A stretch of 22,324 bases of DNA from CAZMOK01 sp964567785 (GCA_964567785.1 CAZMOK010000047.1:1-22324), one strand, 5' to 3'. Counted from the stretch's first letter, positions 8,376 to 16,141 are shown. Numbers and translations are program-made. The notes: generated by a model from the letters alone, not told the origin.

Positions 8376-9815
8376 TTATCTTGTTTTTACGATCTTCTGG
8401 TAGATCACCAGTGAAACTACAGTCAAAAGCCCTATAGCTGTGAATACAATCCATATTTTGGACGGATTGTAGGTTATCCAGAGATAATCAGTAAGCTCCT
8501 GCCGGTTCATGTCCATCAATTGGGCTGCGCGGTCAAAAAAGTCATTTTGTGTGAAAGTTCCGCTTACTTCGGGTATTTCAAGGCCCCTGGATTCAACTTC
8601 CTTCCTGAGAAGTGACGTTTTATCTGAAAGTTTTTCATAAACACCACCTGAAAGCAGTCCCGCAAAGAAATTACCGGCTGCCATGGGTATGTAATAGCAC
8701 CCCATATACAACGCCACTTTGTCTTTAGGTGCTATACGGCCGATGTATTCCAGGATTTTTGGCGAGCTCGCCATCTCCCCGGTGGCAAAAATGAAAATGG
8801 AAATAAAAAGATAGGCAGCGTTTTGGGTGACAAACCACAACCCGATACCCACAGTGCAGATGAAGATGCCTGTGATCATTGTGTTCATCGGCCTGTATTT
8901 CATTACAAGGGCTGAAATGGCTACCTGGAAGATCACAATGTAAAGGGCGTCGACATTCACCAGCATTTCGGGTGAGATCCTGCCATCCTCCGTACCGATA
9001 AAAGAAGCCAGGGATGGTGAAATATTGTTTATGAAAAGGTAGATGCCGCCTGTGTCCATCCATTGCTCAATAAATACGGGCAGCGTATAAAAGAGCTGGT
9101 TGTACATGGTCCAGAACCCGATTATGATGATCAGGAAGGCCAGGAATTTAAGGTCGGAAAGGGCAAGACCGATATTTTTCAGGATTGACACTACCGTTTT
9201 TCCCAGTGGTTCTGAAGACCTTTCCTGCAAAGGTTCTTTGTAAAATAAGATTACAAGGACCAGGTTCAGTGCTATGGCTATGGAAGACATCGTAAAGACA
9301 AGTTGCCAGTCGGTTTGCCTGAGCAGGGCGGCAACGAAAGGCCCTATGAATGCCCCTACATTCACGATCATGTAAAAGATACCGAAGCCGATTGAAGAAT
9401 TTGATTCGTTGGTTGTCTTGGCTATGGATGCCGAAACAACAGGCTTGAAAAGACCTGCCCCGAGAGCTACATACAGAAAGGCAGCCCACATAGCTGGGTA
9501 ACTTTTTGCCAGCCCCATTAGAAAATAACCGCTTGCAAGTATCAGGTATGAGAGTATGAGCACTCTTTTATAGCCGAGTTTATCGGCTATTGCCCCAGTG
9601 ATGGTAGGAAGAAAGTAGAGTATCATGACCACAGTGCCTACCAGAACACCTTTCTGCGTCTGGGTGAAACCCAGGGCACCTGTATCGGTCGACCCTGTAA
9701 GGTAAAGTGCCAGGGGGATGAACATACCGTACCAGCCCCATCTCTCAAAGAGTTCCATTATGTTCGATACCCAGAATGTACGTGGAAAAGACCTGAAAAC
9801 TGCAAACCCCGACAT
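8376..9815 (-). CDS. POT-like MFS transporter (probable proton-coupled peptide transporter)
   Basis: This 479-residue polytopic inner-membrane protein has about 12 or more hydrophobic segments. Near the N-terminus is MELFERWGWYG, which matches the ExxER(F)xYYG motif of the proton-dependent oligopeptide transporter (POT/PTR) family, with Glu21, Glu24 and Arg25 as the proton-coupling residues. Other hallmarks are the MFS loop motif GAIADKLGYKR (residues 74-84) and GAGLFKPVVSASIAKT (119-133), where POT members usually have GxGLFKPNVS, so the Asn is replaced by Val here. That substitution, and a periplasmic insertion around residues 240-275, make the exact substrate uncertain: di/tripeptides are likely by family but not proven. 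The gene appears monocistronic and ends 12 bases from the convergent rhomboid gene. Confidence 0.85.
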   Translation of the reverse strand: MSGFAVFRSFPRTFWVSNIMELFERWGWYGMFIPLALYLTGSTDTGALGFTQTQKGVLVGTVVMILYFLPTITGAIADKLGYKRVLILSYLILASGYFLMGLAKSYPAMWAAFLYVALGAGLFKPVVSASIAKTTNESNSSIGFGIFYMIVNVGAFIGPFVAALLRQTDWQLVFTMSSIAIALNLVLVILFYKEPLQERSSEPLGKTVVSILKNIGLALSDLKFLAFLIIIIGFWTMYNQLFYTLPVFIEQWMDTGGIYLFINNISPSLASFIGTEDGRISPEMLVNVDALYIVIFQVAISALVMKYRPMNTMITGIFICTVGIGLWFVTQNAAYLFISIFIFATGEMASSPKILEYIGRIAPKDKVALYMGCYYIPMAAGNFFAGLLSGGVYEKLSDKTSLLRKEVESRGLEIPEVSGTFTQNDFFDRAAQLMDMNRQELTDYLWITYNPSKIWIVFTAIGLLTVVSLVIYQKIVKTR

Positions 9816-9919
9816 CTTTACATTTTAAGTTTAACCTGCAATGGAAGAATTTGCGATAATAAGAATTTTCTCTAACAATTCAGTCAGGAAACAAAAACAT
9901 GATCTCTATATTATGCCGG

Positions 9920-10645
9920 TTATTTCAGCTCGCCGGTCTGTTTAGTCTCAATATAAAGATAGGGAGCCACTTTATTATAAAGTTCATCAGTGACCAGCTT
10001 CACCTTTTTCAGTTCTGCAACTGAATCAAACCCGTTTTTTTCACGGTAGCGGAAAATTTCCTTTACCAGGTAGAACTCGAGGTAAGGATGCCTGAGGAAT
10101 GACTTAAAACTGCCCTCATTGAGGTCTATCTTCCTCAGATCAGTTTTGATTACTGTTATCCTTTCCTCGATCTGCATATACCTTGAAGAGTCCATGCCGT
10201 ATACTTCCAGCAATTGCTCCTTTCTGTCATAACCCCCCAGCAGTTCACGGTATTTAACGATATTATTAGCGAAATAAGGCCCGATCCCCCTGAGGATCTG
10301 CAAGTCCAGAGTGTCACAGGTGTTGAGTTCAATAGTCATTGTATCGGAAGGACGCAGGAACTGATCGTGATTTGAGCCCCAATGGCTATGGGTTTTGTTT
10401 TTATTCCTCCGATCATACTTTGCCTGCTTAACTGAATCGATCGAATCTGAGGCTTTCTGAACAGCAGCCCTGAATTCTGCAATCTCCTCCCTGTATTCGG
10501 TAAAATCATGAGCTGTATGCGCGGGAACCATTTTGGGCACATACAGCCGGAACGCTGATATAACCATTAACAGGACAAGCAGCATGACCGTTCCTCTTTT
10601 TTCTCTTCTTGAATAGGTAAAAAAATTTTTTACGAAAGTTTTCAT
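9920..10645 (-). CDS. Membrane-anchored helix-hairpin-helix (ComEA-like) protein
   Basis: The protein has 241 residues. Residues about 18-36 form one membrane anchor (signal anchor after a basic YSRREKRG). Residues about 45-100 are a polar, partly coiled linker. Residues about 104-165 form a helix-hairpin-helix unit (ELNTCDTLDLQILRGIGPYF, then ANNIVKYRELLGGYDRKEQL). A second, degenerate unit spans 172-232 (KIDLNEGSFKSFLRHPYLEF, then VKEIFRYREKNGFDSVAEL). HhH units of this type bind DNA backbone non-specifically in ComEA, which takes up DNA at the cell surface. In Bacteroidota many such proteins exist without evidence for competence, so a DNA-binding role is an inference. It lies 68 bases downstream of the co-directional sodium symporter gene's start-side neighbour, with no shared function evident. 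Confidence 0.82.
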   Translation of the reverse strand: MKTFVKNFFTYSRREKRGTVMLLVLLMVISAFRLYVPKMVPAHTAHDFTEYREEIAEFRAAVQKASDSIDSVKQAKYDRRNKNKTHSHWGSNHDQFLRPSDTMTIELNTCDTLDLQILRGIGPYFANNIVKYRELLGGYDRKEQLLEVYGMDSSRYMQIEERITVIKTDLRKIDLNEGSFKSFLRHPYLEFYLVKEIFRYREKNGFDSVAELKKVKLVTDELYNKVAPYLYIETKQTGELK

Positions 10646-10713
10646 ACCGGATTAATCGGTTCCGGCAGAAAAAATACCTGTTGATAACTGATTTTTTTTT
10701 TGAGTATTCTGCC

Positions 10714-12078
10714 CTAAAGTTTCAGAAGTCCAAGTCCGTTAAGGAAAACAACAGCAATGGCAACAGGCGCCAGGAACCTTACTACAAAGAGGAAAAGATA
10801 GAAAAGCCTGGCCTTGTATGTGCCGCTGTTGGATAATTCATCCATGGCATTTTTCTTGCCGAGGAACCATCCAACAAATATAACTATGAGCAGTCCTCCG
10901 AGTGGCAGCAGGATGTTGGCCGAGGAGAAATCCATTATCTCAAAAAGGTTCATCCCTGCAAAACCGATGTATGGCGCCGGGCCCTGCGACATTGTGCATA
11001 AAATACCCAGCACGGTGATGGTTGCCGCTGCCAGCACGGTCGCGGTCCTTCGTCCCAGTCCAAGTTCCTCCGAAAGAAAAGCCACCACAACCTCTAGTAC
11101 CGATATGGTTGATGTCAGTGCAGCGATGACCAGCAGGGAGAAGAACAGCAGGGACCAGAAATAGCCCCCGGCCATTTGCTGGAAGATATTGGGCAGGGTT
11201 ATGAATACGAGCCCTTCACCTTCGCTTGGGTTTATCCCGAAAGCAAAAACTGCGGGGAATATTGCTATACCGGCAAGTAATGCGATCATGGTATCGGCTA
11301 AAGTCACAGCGTAGGCCGTATTCGAGAGATTTTCTTTTTTCTGGATGTATGATCCGTATGTGATAAGGGTCCCCATCCCGATGCTGAGTGAGAAAAATCC
11401 CTGGCCCAGCGCTTCAAGGATGGTCCCGGCAGTAATTTTGGAAAAATCAGGTTTGAACAGGAATTCAAGTCCTGCCATGGCCCCGGGGAGTGTGACAGAC
11501 CTGATGCACATTATTATAATCAGGACCAGCAAAAGGGGCATGAGGACTTTCGTGTATTTTTCTATCCCTTTTCTCACACCTGAGATGATTATACCGGCAG
11601 TCAACGTCATGATAATGACCTGCCACATTACAGGCTTCCAGCCGCTTGCCTGGAATTCGTTGAATATCTGATGGAGTTCACCCGGGCTTTTGCCGCTGAA
11701 ACCATTAATGATTGAAAGATAGAGATATTCAAGGGTCCATCCCGCAACAGTGCTGTAAAAGGCCAGTATCATAAAAGCAGCGGCTATCCCCATTACACCG
11801 ATTAGATACCATGGCTGGTTGGGCTTAAGGAATTTGAAGGCACCATAAGCATTGCGCTGCGCCCTGCGTCCTATTACCAGCTCGGATAACATAACCGGTA
11901 TACCTATTATAATTATGAACCCAAAATACATAAGGATGAAGGCAGCCCCGCCGTTTTCACCTACAACATAAGGGAATCGCCAGATATTGCCCAATCCTAT
12001 CGCCGATCCTGCGGCAGCAGCAATAATACCCAGTTTTGAGCCAAAACTGTCACGTTTGGAGTAGTCGAATTTCGCCAT
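10714..12078 (-). CDS. Neurotransmitter:sodium symporter (NSS) family transporter
   Basis: This is a 454-residue inner-membrane protein with about 11-12 hydrophobic segments. The signature GLGNIWRFPYVVGENGGAAF (residues 28-47) is the unwound TM1 region that coordinates sodium and substrate in LeuT-type carriers, and it is followed by PVMLSELVIGRRAQRN. Bacterial members import amino acids or related amines with sodium, but the specific substrate cannot be read here. Length is within the usual bacterial range. The start ATG at 12076-12078 directly precedes the family-typical leader (KRDSFGSKLGIIAAAAGSAI). The HhH gene follows 68 bases downstream in the same orientation and could be co-transcribed, though no functional link is evident. 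Confidence 0.93.
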   Translation of the reverse strand: MAKFDYSKRDSFGSKLGIIAAAAGSAIGLGNIWRFPYVVGENGGAAFILMYFGFIIIIGIPVMLSELVIGRRAQRNAYGAFKFLKPNQPWYLIGVMGIAAAFMILAFYSTVAGWTLEYLYLSIINGFSGKSPGELHQIFNEFQASGWKPVMWQVIIMTLTAGIIISGVRKGIEKYTKVLMPLLLVLIIIMCIRSVTLPGAMAGLEFLFKPDFSKITAGTILEALGQGFFSLSIGMGTLITYGSYIQKKENLSNTAYAVTLADTMIALLAGIAIFPAVFAFGINPSEGEGLVFITLPNIFQQMAGGYFWSLLFFSLLVIAALTSTISVLEVVVAFLSEELGLGRRTATVLAAATITVLGILCTMSQGPAPYIGFAGMNLFEIMDFSSANILLPLGGLLIVIFVGWFLGKKNAMDELSNSGTYKARLFYLFLFVVRFLAPVAIAVVFLNGLGLLKL

Positions 12079-12284
12079 AGGTTCAAATAAAGTTATTGGT
12101 TGTGATCAATTACCCGGCATAACATCTTTTGCCTTAAGCAGAAATCAAAATATTCACGCAATATTACGAATTTTCTATGGCCCCTGACAGATCCTTAACA
12201 ATTCGTCACTCACTGTTAGAGAAAAGAGAGTAAATGTAATTGTAACCATTTAATTAACAGGCTGTAATAACGCGTTAATAGCTG

Positions 12285-12312
12285 AAAACCACTACATTAA
12301 ATGTGGTTTTTT
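12285..12312 (+). terminator. Terminator-like hairpin inside the divergent region
   Basis: AAAACCAC (12285-12292) pairs with GTGGTTTT (12303-12310) around a 10-base loop, ending in six T residues (12307-12312). The stem is AT-rich at its base. It lies upstream of the beta-helix promoter box, so it cannot terminate either annotated neighbour. It may end an unseen short transcript or insulate the promoter. Confidence 0.45.
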
Positions 12313-12322
12313 ACTGAAATCC

Positions 12323-12413
12323 CGCTTTAATGGAATTTATTCATGCGTTTATCAATCCAACAGCGGCGATAGTTAATCTTGTTCATAATCCCCTTTTTCT
12401 CATTGTAATTTTG
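12323..12413 (+). promoter_or_regulatory. Weak triple LytTR-like site array and -7 box before beta-helix gene A
   Basis: A TAATTTTG at 12406-12413 matches TAnnTTTG fully. Three 9-mers begin 83, 62 and 41 bases upstream of it, at 12323 (CGCTTTAAT, 6 of 9 to the LytTR consensus), 12344 (TGCGTTTAT, 8 of 9) and 12365 (GGCGATAGT, 6 of 9). Only the middle site is good on its own. The other two are supported because they fall at the same 21-bp register and the same 41-bp offset as in the two stronger arrays at 15004 and 18263. The consensus used is [TA][AC][CA]GTTN[AG][TG], known for LytTR regulators such as AgrA and AlgR. Confidence 0.5.
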
Positions 12414-12471
12414 ATCTTGAGGATTTCAGAAAAATGAATAACCAGACCAAAATAAAAATTAACCAAACGAT

Positions 12472-12476
12472 GGAGG
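12472..12476 (+). promoter_or_regulatory. Shine-Dalgarno GGAGG that fixes the beta-helix A start
   Basis: GGAGG lies 8 bases before the ATG at 12485. Bacteroidota genes often lack such a site and most genes in this window do. The same motif at the same 8-base spacing precedes beta-helix gene B. It supports the ATG at 12485 over the upstream in-frame ATG at 12434. Confidence 0.7.
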
Positions 12477-12484
12477 ATTCAAAA

Positions 12485-14935
12485 ATGAAAACTTTGACGA
12501 GTTTCTTAGCGTGCGTAGCACTCATGTTTTATTGTTGTTATACGCAGGCGCAGACGATCCTGCCCGGAGGATATGTAACCGGGAACCTTACCAAGCATGC
12601 ATCACCTTATCACGTGATGGGCGACCTTACTGTTCAATGCGGAAAAACCCTCTACCTTCAGGGCGGGGTAACCCTTATCTTTGAGGGTGATTACTCTTTA
12701 GATGTATATGGCAGTCTCAAAGCCATGGGGAGTGACGAAAGTCCGATCCTTTTAACAAAGGCTGAAGGTGTTGACCATTGGGGTGGGGTTCATATATACG
12801 GCAACCACAGGTGCCCTGACAATATGCAATCCCGCCTGCAGTATGTGACCTTTGAATACGCATCGGCCGGTAACGGCCCTGATATGTGGGACCAGTCGGG
12901 GGGGGCACTTTACATTGCCTGGGACGACAGGGTAACCATCAGGAACTGTGTTTTCAGGAATAACTATGCTGTAGGGGGCCTTCCTGAGCTTTCCATCGGG
13001 GGTGGGGCCATTTCGCTCGACAGGTGCAGTCCTAAAATAGAGTGGTGCCACTTTTATGACAATATTTGTGAGAAGTACGGGGGTGCCATTGGAATGAGGG
13101 ATGCATCACCTGAAATGAAGTATAACATATTTGTTGACAATTCAGCAGGCGAGTTTGCTGTTGGCGGGGGTGCAGCTATCTTTATGCAGGGAAACAGCAA
13201 TCCGAAGCTTCAGAACGAAACTTTCCTGAACAACACAACAGAAGGCAAGGGCGGAGCATTGATGCTTCTTGATGATACCGATCCTTTCTTCATTAACACA
13301 CTCTTCTGGGGAAATACGGCAGAAGAGGGTGGCCAGGTGTATATTGGAAGCGAGGACAGTGATCCTGCTTTCAGGTATTGTGATATTGAAGGAGGTAAGA
13401 GCGGATTTGAAGGACCGGGAACAGGCCTCAGTTATAGCGGTATGTACCAGTACAACATTGAAAAGACACCGCTCTGCCTGCATTCACCCGGTACGGGATA
13501 TCCTTATCAGCTTACAAAATGCTCACCCTGCATCGACTCAGGTGACCCGGCCTGCTGCTATAACGATCCTGACGGAACAAGGTGCGATATAGGCGCGATG
13601 TATTATCCTCATAGTGGCGTATACCTGCAGGAACCCATCGCAGAAGGGGTTTGGAGTGCAGTTGATGCACCGCTGTGGGTAAATACTGACCTCAGGGTAC
13701 CCGAAAACGCTTCGCTTTCAGTAGATCCCGGCGTCGAAGTGATATTCCTCGATTCTTATGGCCTTGAAGTCAGGGGGAGCCTCAATGCAGTGGGCACCCA
13801 GGAAAAGAAGATAGTATTCAGGCCTGAATCAATAGACAAAGGATGGAAAGGTATAAGGATACTTCCTGAATCGGCTTCATCGCCCGGAAGTGAACTGAGT
13901 TTCTGTGTTATTGAGCATGGAATTGCCGACGGAGAAGATGATCTCGACAGGATAGGCGGTGGTGTTCTTATTCACGGAAACAACAATGTTGTACTCTCCT
14001 ATAATGTCATCAGGAAGAACCGAAGCACCGAGTTCCAGGGCGAATACACCGGCGGCGGGGGTGTAGCGATAATCGATTGCTCTCCGAAGCTGATGTACAA
14101 TGAGATCACTGAAAACTACGCTGCAGAATTTGGCGGAGGTGTGGGGCTTTACAATGCTTCACCCGTGATGCACCATAACCTGGTAACAAAGAATTCGGCC
14201 GGTATCGGTGGTGGAGGAATAGCTCTGTTCGCCAACTCCAACCCACTCCTTACCAACCTGACGGTGGCCAATAACAAAGCCTACCAGGCAGGGGGCGGAC
14301 TGATGTTCTCAGAAGACAGTGATGCAGAACTGACCAATAATATCCTTTGGTATAACTCTGCTGCCTATGGCAACCAGGTATATCTGAACGATGAGAACAG
14401 CGATCCCGATTTCTATTATAACGACATAGAAGGAGGCTGGAAGGATGTAAAGGGATACGGAACCATGAACTATGATGGTGATTATCTCAACAATATAGAG
14501 GTGCAACCGGCATTCAGGACCCCGGGATACAGTCTCTGGGGATACTCACCCTGCATTGATGCAGGTGACCCTAAATCACGACCGGATCCCGACGGCACAA
14601 GATCTGATATAGGCGCTTATTATTATCACAACAAATCTATGCGCGGATCCCTCGGTTTCGATGATAACCCTGCCGATGATGCTGAAGTGAGGTTCAGGGT
14701 GTTCCCGCTTCCGGCAATCGATATTCTGTACGTGCAAGGATCAACCCCTAACCGTGGAGCTGTTCTCCAGGTTTATAACACCCTCGGACAGCTTGTAAGG
14801 CAGATCGACAGGCCCGATAATTCATCCGAAAAGTTCAAAATGGAATTAAATGTTTCTGATTTTGAACCCGGTACTTATATCCTGAGATTGGTCTCGGGAG
14901 GCCAGGTTGTTACAAAGAAAATGATAAAGAGATAG
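12485..14935 (+). CDS. Beta-helix protein A: T9SS-exported right-handed parallel beta-helix surface protein
   Basis: The protein has 816 residues from the chosen start. Residues 1-23 form a signal peptide ending TQAQ. The body is two homologous halves (about 25-378 and 382-714). Each begins with a lead-in strand segment (GDLTVQCGKTLYLQGGVTLI in half 1, LSVDPGVEVIFLDSYGLEV in half 2), then 6-8 beta-helix coils with glycine-rich turns (GGGAISL, GGAIGMRDASPE, GGGVGLYNASP). Each closes with a cap, NxLFWGNTA or NILWYNSA, then SPCIDxGDP and DPDGTRxDIGA, resembling the choice-of-anchor Q ending. Residues about 735-816 form a T9SS type A-like sorting domain (FRVFPLPAIDIL, VYNTLGQLV, EPGTYILRLVSGGQVVTKKM). 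Pectate-lyase-like folds bind or cut polysaccharide in many cases, but no catalytic set is recognisable here. Half 1 is cysteine-rich. A terminator follows at 14964. LytTR regulator A lies 245 bases downstream. Confidence 0.88.
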   Translation: MKTLTSFLACVALMFYCCYTQAQTILPGGYVTGNLTKHASPYHVMGDLTVQCGKTLYLQGGVTLIFEGDYSLDVYGSLKAMGSDESPILLTKAEGVDHWGGVHIYGNHRCPDNMQSRLQYVTFEYASAGNGPDMWDQSGGALYIAWDDRVTIRNCVFRNNYAVGGLPELSIGGGAISLDRCSPKIEWCHFYDNICEKYGGAIGMRDASPEMKYNIFVDNSAGEFAVGGGAAIFMQGNSNPKLQNETFLNNTTEGKGGALMLLDDTDPFFINTLFWGNTAEEGGQVYIGSEDSDPAFRYCDIEGGKSGFEGPGTGLSYSGMYQYNIEKTPLCLHSPGTGYPYQLTKCSPCIDSGDPACCYNDPDGTRCDIGAMYYPHSGVYLQEPIAEGVWSAVDAPLWVNTDLRVPENASLSVDPGVEVIFLDSYGLEVRGSLNAVGTQEKKIVFRPESIDKGWKGIRILPESASSPGSELSFCVIEHGIADGEDDLDRIGGGVLIHGNNNVVLSYNVIRKNRSTEFQGEYTGGGGVAIIDCSPKLMYNEITENYAAEFGGGVGLYNASPVMHHNLVTKNSAGIGGGGIALFANSNPLLTNLTVANNKAYQAGGGLMFSEDSDAELTNNILWYNSAAYGNQVYLNDENSDPDFYYNDIEGGWKDVKGYGTMNYDGDYLNNIEVQPAFRTPGYSLWGYSPCIDAGDPKSRPDPDGTRSDIGAYYYHNKSMRGSLGFDDNPADDAEVRFRVFPLPAIDILYVQGSTPNRGAVLQVYNTLGQLVRQIDRPDNSSEKFKMELNVSDFEPGTYILRLVSGGQVVTKKMIKR

Positions 14936-14963
14936 CGTTGTAATAATTAACCTTTGATCTGAT

Positions 14964-15004
14964 AGATCCCGCAAGGAAGTTTTTCCCTTGCGGGATCTTT
15001 TTTT
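14964..15004 (+). terminator. Strong intrinsic terminator after beta-helix gene A
   Basis: A perfect 13-bp stem (14964-14976 with 14986-14998), GC-rich at the top, closes a 9-base loop and is followed by seven T residues (14998-15004). It separates beta-helix A from regulator A as transcription units. The last T of the run is also the first base of LytTR-like site 1 of the regulator A promoter. Confidence 0.92.
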
Positions 15005-15094
15005 GCGTTTACACAAAATTCTCTTGCGCTTATTAATAATTCCTTAACGTTTATCAATCTTAACAATTTTTGCCTTATATCAGCCGTATCTTTA
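15004..15094 (+). promoter_or_regulatory. Triple LytTR-type operator and -7 box of regulator A
   Basis: Three direct repeats start exactly 21 bp apart: TGCGTTTAC (15004-15012), TGCGCTTAT (15025-15033) and AACGTTTAT (15046-15054). The third matches the LytTR consensus [TA][AC][CA]GTTN[AG][TG] at all nine positions, the first two at seven or fewer. A box TATCTTTA (15087-15094, seven of eight to TAnnTTTG) begins 41 bp after the start of site 3. No -33 TTG at normal spacing is seen, as expected for an activator-dependent promoter. The regulator gene encoded just downstream has a LytTR domain, so autoregulation or cross-regulation is the natural reading. Confidence 0.78.
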
Positions 15095-15180
15095 ATTTGT
15101 CAAGAAAGGATGAAGCTCAGTGCTGAATGTTTCTGAGTTTAGCCCCGGAGCTTGTCCGGTTATTAACCAATTAATTAACC

Positions 15181-15930
15181 ATGATCAGAACTGTTCTGAT
15201 AGATGAGGATAAAGATGCCAGGGAAACTTGCCGGGAAATGATTGCAAGGGCCTGTCCTGAGATCTTTATCCTTTCTTCTTTAGGCAATCCGGAAATTGCC
15301 GTGGAAGTGATCCGTGAACAGGACCCTGAACTGGTCATCTCTGAAGCTTTCTTCTCCACCGGTTCTATTTACGATCTTTTCGGAGATTTTCATGACAAAC
15401 ATTTTCGCTTGCTGGTAGTTTCTGTGTCGGAAAAGAACGCGATTGATGCAGTAAAGCTGAATGCCGCAGATTACCTGCTCAAGCCTCTGGATGAAGAAAG
15501 ATTGAAAAAGGCACTGGAAAAGGCGATGGGACTGCTGGAGCAAGATAAGGCGTTAGAGTCATGGCTTATGACAATGAGTTTTTTCAGGGAAGAGCAAACC
15601 GGTAAAAAACTGGTACTGAAAACTGATGAAAATATTTTCGTGATCCACATAAACCAGATTGTTTATTTAAGGGCAGTAAAAGAATCGGTTGAATTTGTCA
15701 TGGAAGGCCGAGAAAAAATAATTATTCCGGAACCTATACATAAGTATCTTCAAACGCTCAAGGATTCAGGTTTTATTAAAATTGGGAGTGACTATCTAGT
15801 GAATTGCAACAAGATTGAGAGACTCGATAAAACAGACGGTGGCTATCTGGTACTTAAGGGTTCACACAGGCTTCCTGTCAATTCCAGGATCAAGAACCAG
15901 TTACTGTATACTTTCAGGAGGATTTCCTGA
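15181..15930 (+). CDS. LytTR regulator A with degenerate (Glu-containing) receiver domain
   Basis: This 249-residue regulator has a receiver-like domain (about 1-125) and a LytTR DNA-binding domain (about 142-247: KLVLKTDENIFVIHINQIVY, KIGSDYLVNCNKIERLD, HRLPVNSRIKNQLL). Aligning to regulator B, the phospho-acceptor Asp58 of B corresponds to Glu55 here (PELVISEAFFSTGS), the conserved Thr is Ser81, and Lys101-Pro102 is kept. The acidic pocket is rearranged (IDEDKD instead of IDDEDN). Asp-to-Glu at this site prevents normal aspartyl phosphorylation and in some receivers mimics the active state; either effect here is inference. The ATG is preceded by an AT-rich TTATTAACCAA leader without Shine-Dalgarno. 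It has a triple LytTR operator and lies between the two beta-helix genes, with no kinase directly beside it. Confidence 0.9.
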   Translation: MIRTVLIDEDKDARETCREMIARACPEIFILSSLGNPEIAVEVIREQDPELVISEAFFSTGSIYDLFGDFHDKHFRLLVVSVSEKNAIDAVKLNAADYLLKPLDEERLKKALEKAMGLLEQDKALESWLMTMSFFREEQTGKKLVLKTDENIFVIHINQIVYLRAVKESVEFVMEGREKIIIPEPIHKYLQTLKDSGFIKIGSDYLVNCNKIERLDKTDGGYLVLKGSHRLPVNSRIKNQLLYTFRRIS

Positions 15931-15985
15931 AAGGCTAATATAAATCCAAAGGATTGGAATACAATCTTTTAAATTAGAAAAATGA

Positions 15986-16062
15986 CAATGGAAAGGCAGT
16001 TGCAATTGTTAGCTTATGAGGGCCATTGTTATAATGGAGCTATGCAACTTGCCTTTCCAATG
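15986..16062 (+). repeat. Long imperfect inverted repeat between regulator A and beta-helix gene B
   Basis: The outer arm GGAAAGGCA-GTTGCA (15990-16004) pairs with TGCAAC-T-TGCCTTTCC (16043-16058), giving 15 bp with a single bulged T. Inside, TAGCT (16010-16014) pairs with AGCTA (16038-16042), and CCATT (16023-16027) pairs with AATGG (16033-16037) around a GTTAT loop. Three more pairs extend the base with one mismatch. No T-run follows, so it is not a standard terminator. An ATG-started 28-codon frame (15982-16068, product beginning MTMERQLQLLAYEG) runs through it. It could be a leader RNA structure, a protein-binding site, or a small mobile palindrome. Confidence 0.75.
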
Positions 16063-16141
16063 ATCTAAAACCGGGGATCCGGTCATACCGGGTAATGCAA
16101 CCTGCCTGTTTCCTCTGATTTTAGATTATTAACCAAAATTA

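Larger units (their letters stand above)
12079..12484. other. 406-base divergent regulatory region between symporter and beta-helix gene A
   Basis: No credible gene is seen in this stretch. It separates the divergent NSS gene from beta-helix gene A. It holds a hairpin with a T-run (12285-12312), a weak three-site LytTR-like array (12323-12373), a TAATTTTG -7 box (12406-12413) and a Shine-Dalgarno sequence (12472-12476). An ATG at 12434 is in frame with the beta-helix gene but is judged a false start. The part nearest the symporter (12079-12240) is AT-rich and shows no clear box, apart from a minus-strand TTTATTTG just before the symporter ATG. Confidence 0.6.

Noticed and set aside
12434..12484. 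An in-frame upstream ATG that would extend beta-helix protein A by 17 residues.
   Set aside because: The extension is polar (MNNQTKIKINQTMEDSK) and would bury the signal peptide, while the ATG at 12485 has a GGAGG at 8 bases and begins a standard signal peptide.
13142..13483. Frames of 107-113 codons on both strands inside beta-helix gene A.
   Set aside because: They are shadows of the glycine-rich repeat coding sequence and have no start context or recognisable product.
16066..16096. A small CCGGTCATACCGG hairpin and repeated CCGG tetramers before beta-helix gene B.
   Set aside because: A 5-bp stem with a 3-base loop is too short to assign a role on its own and there is no T-run.
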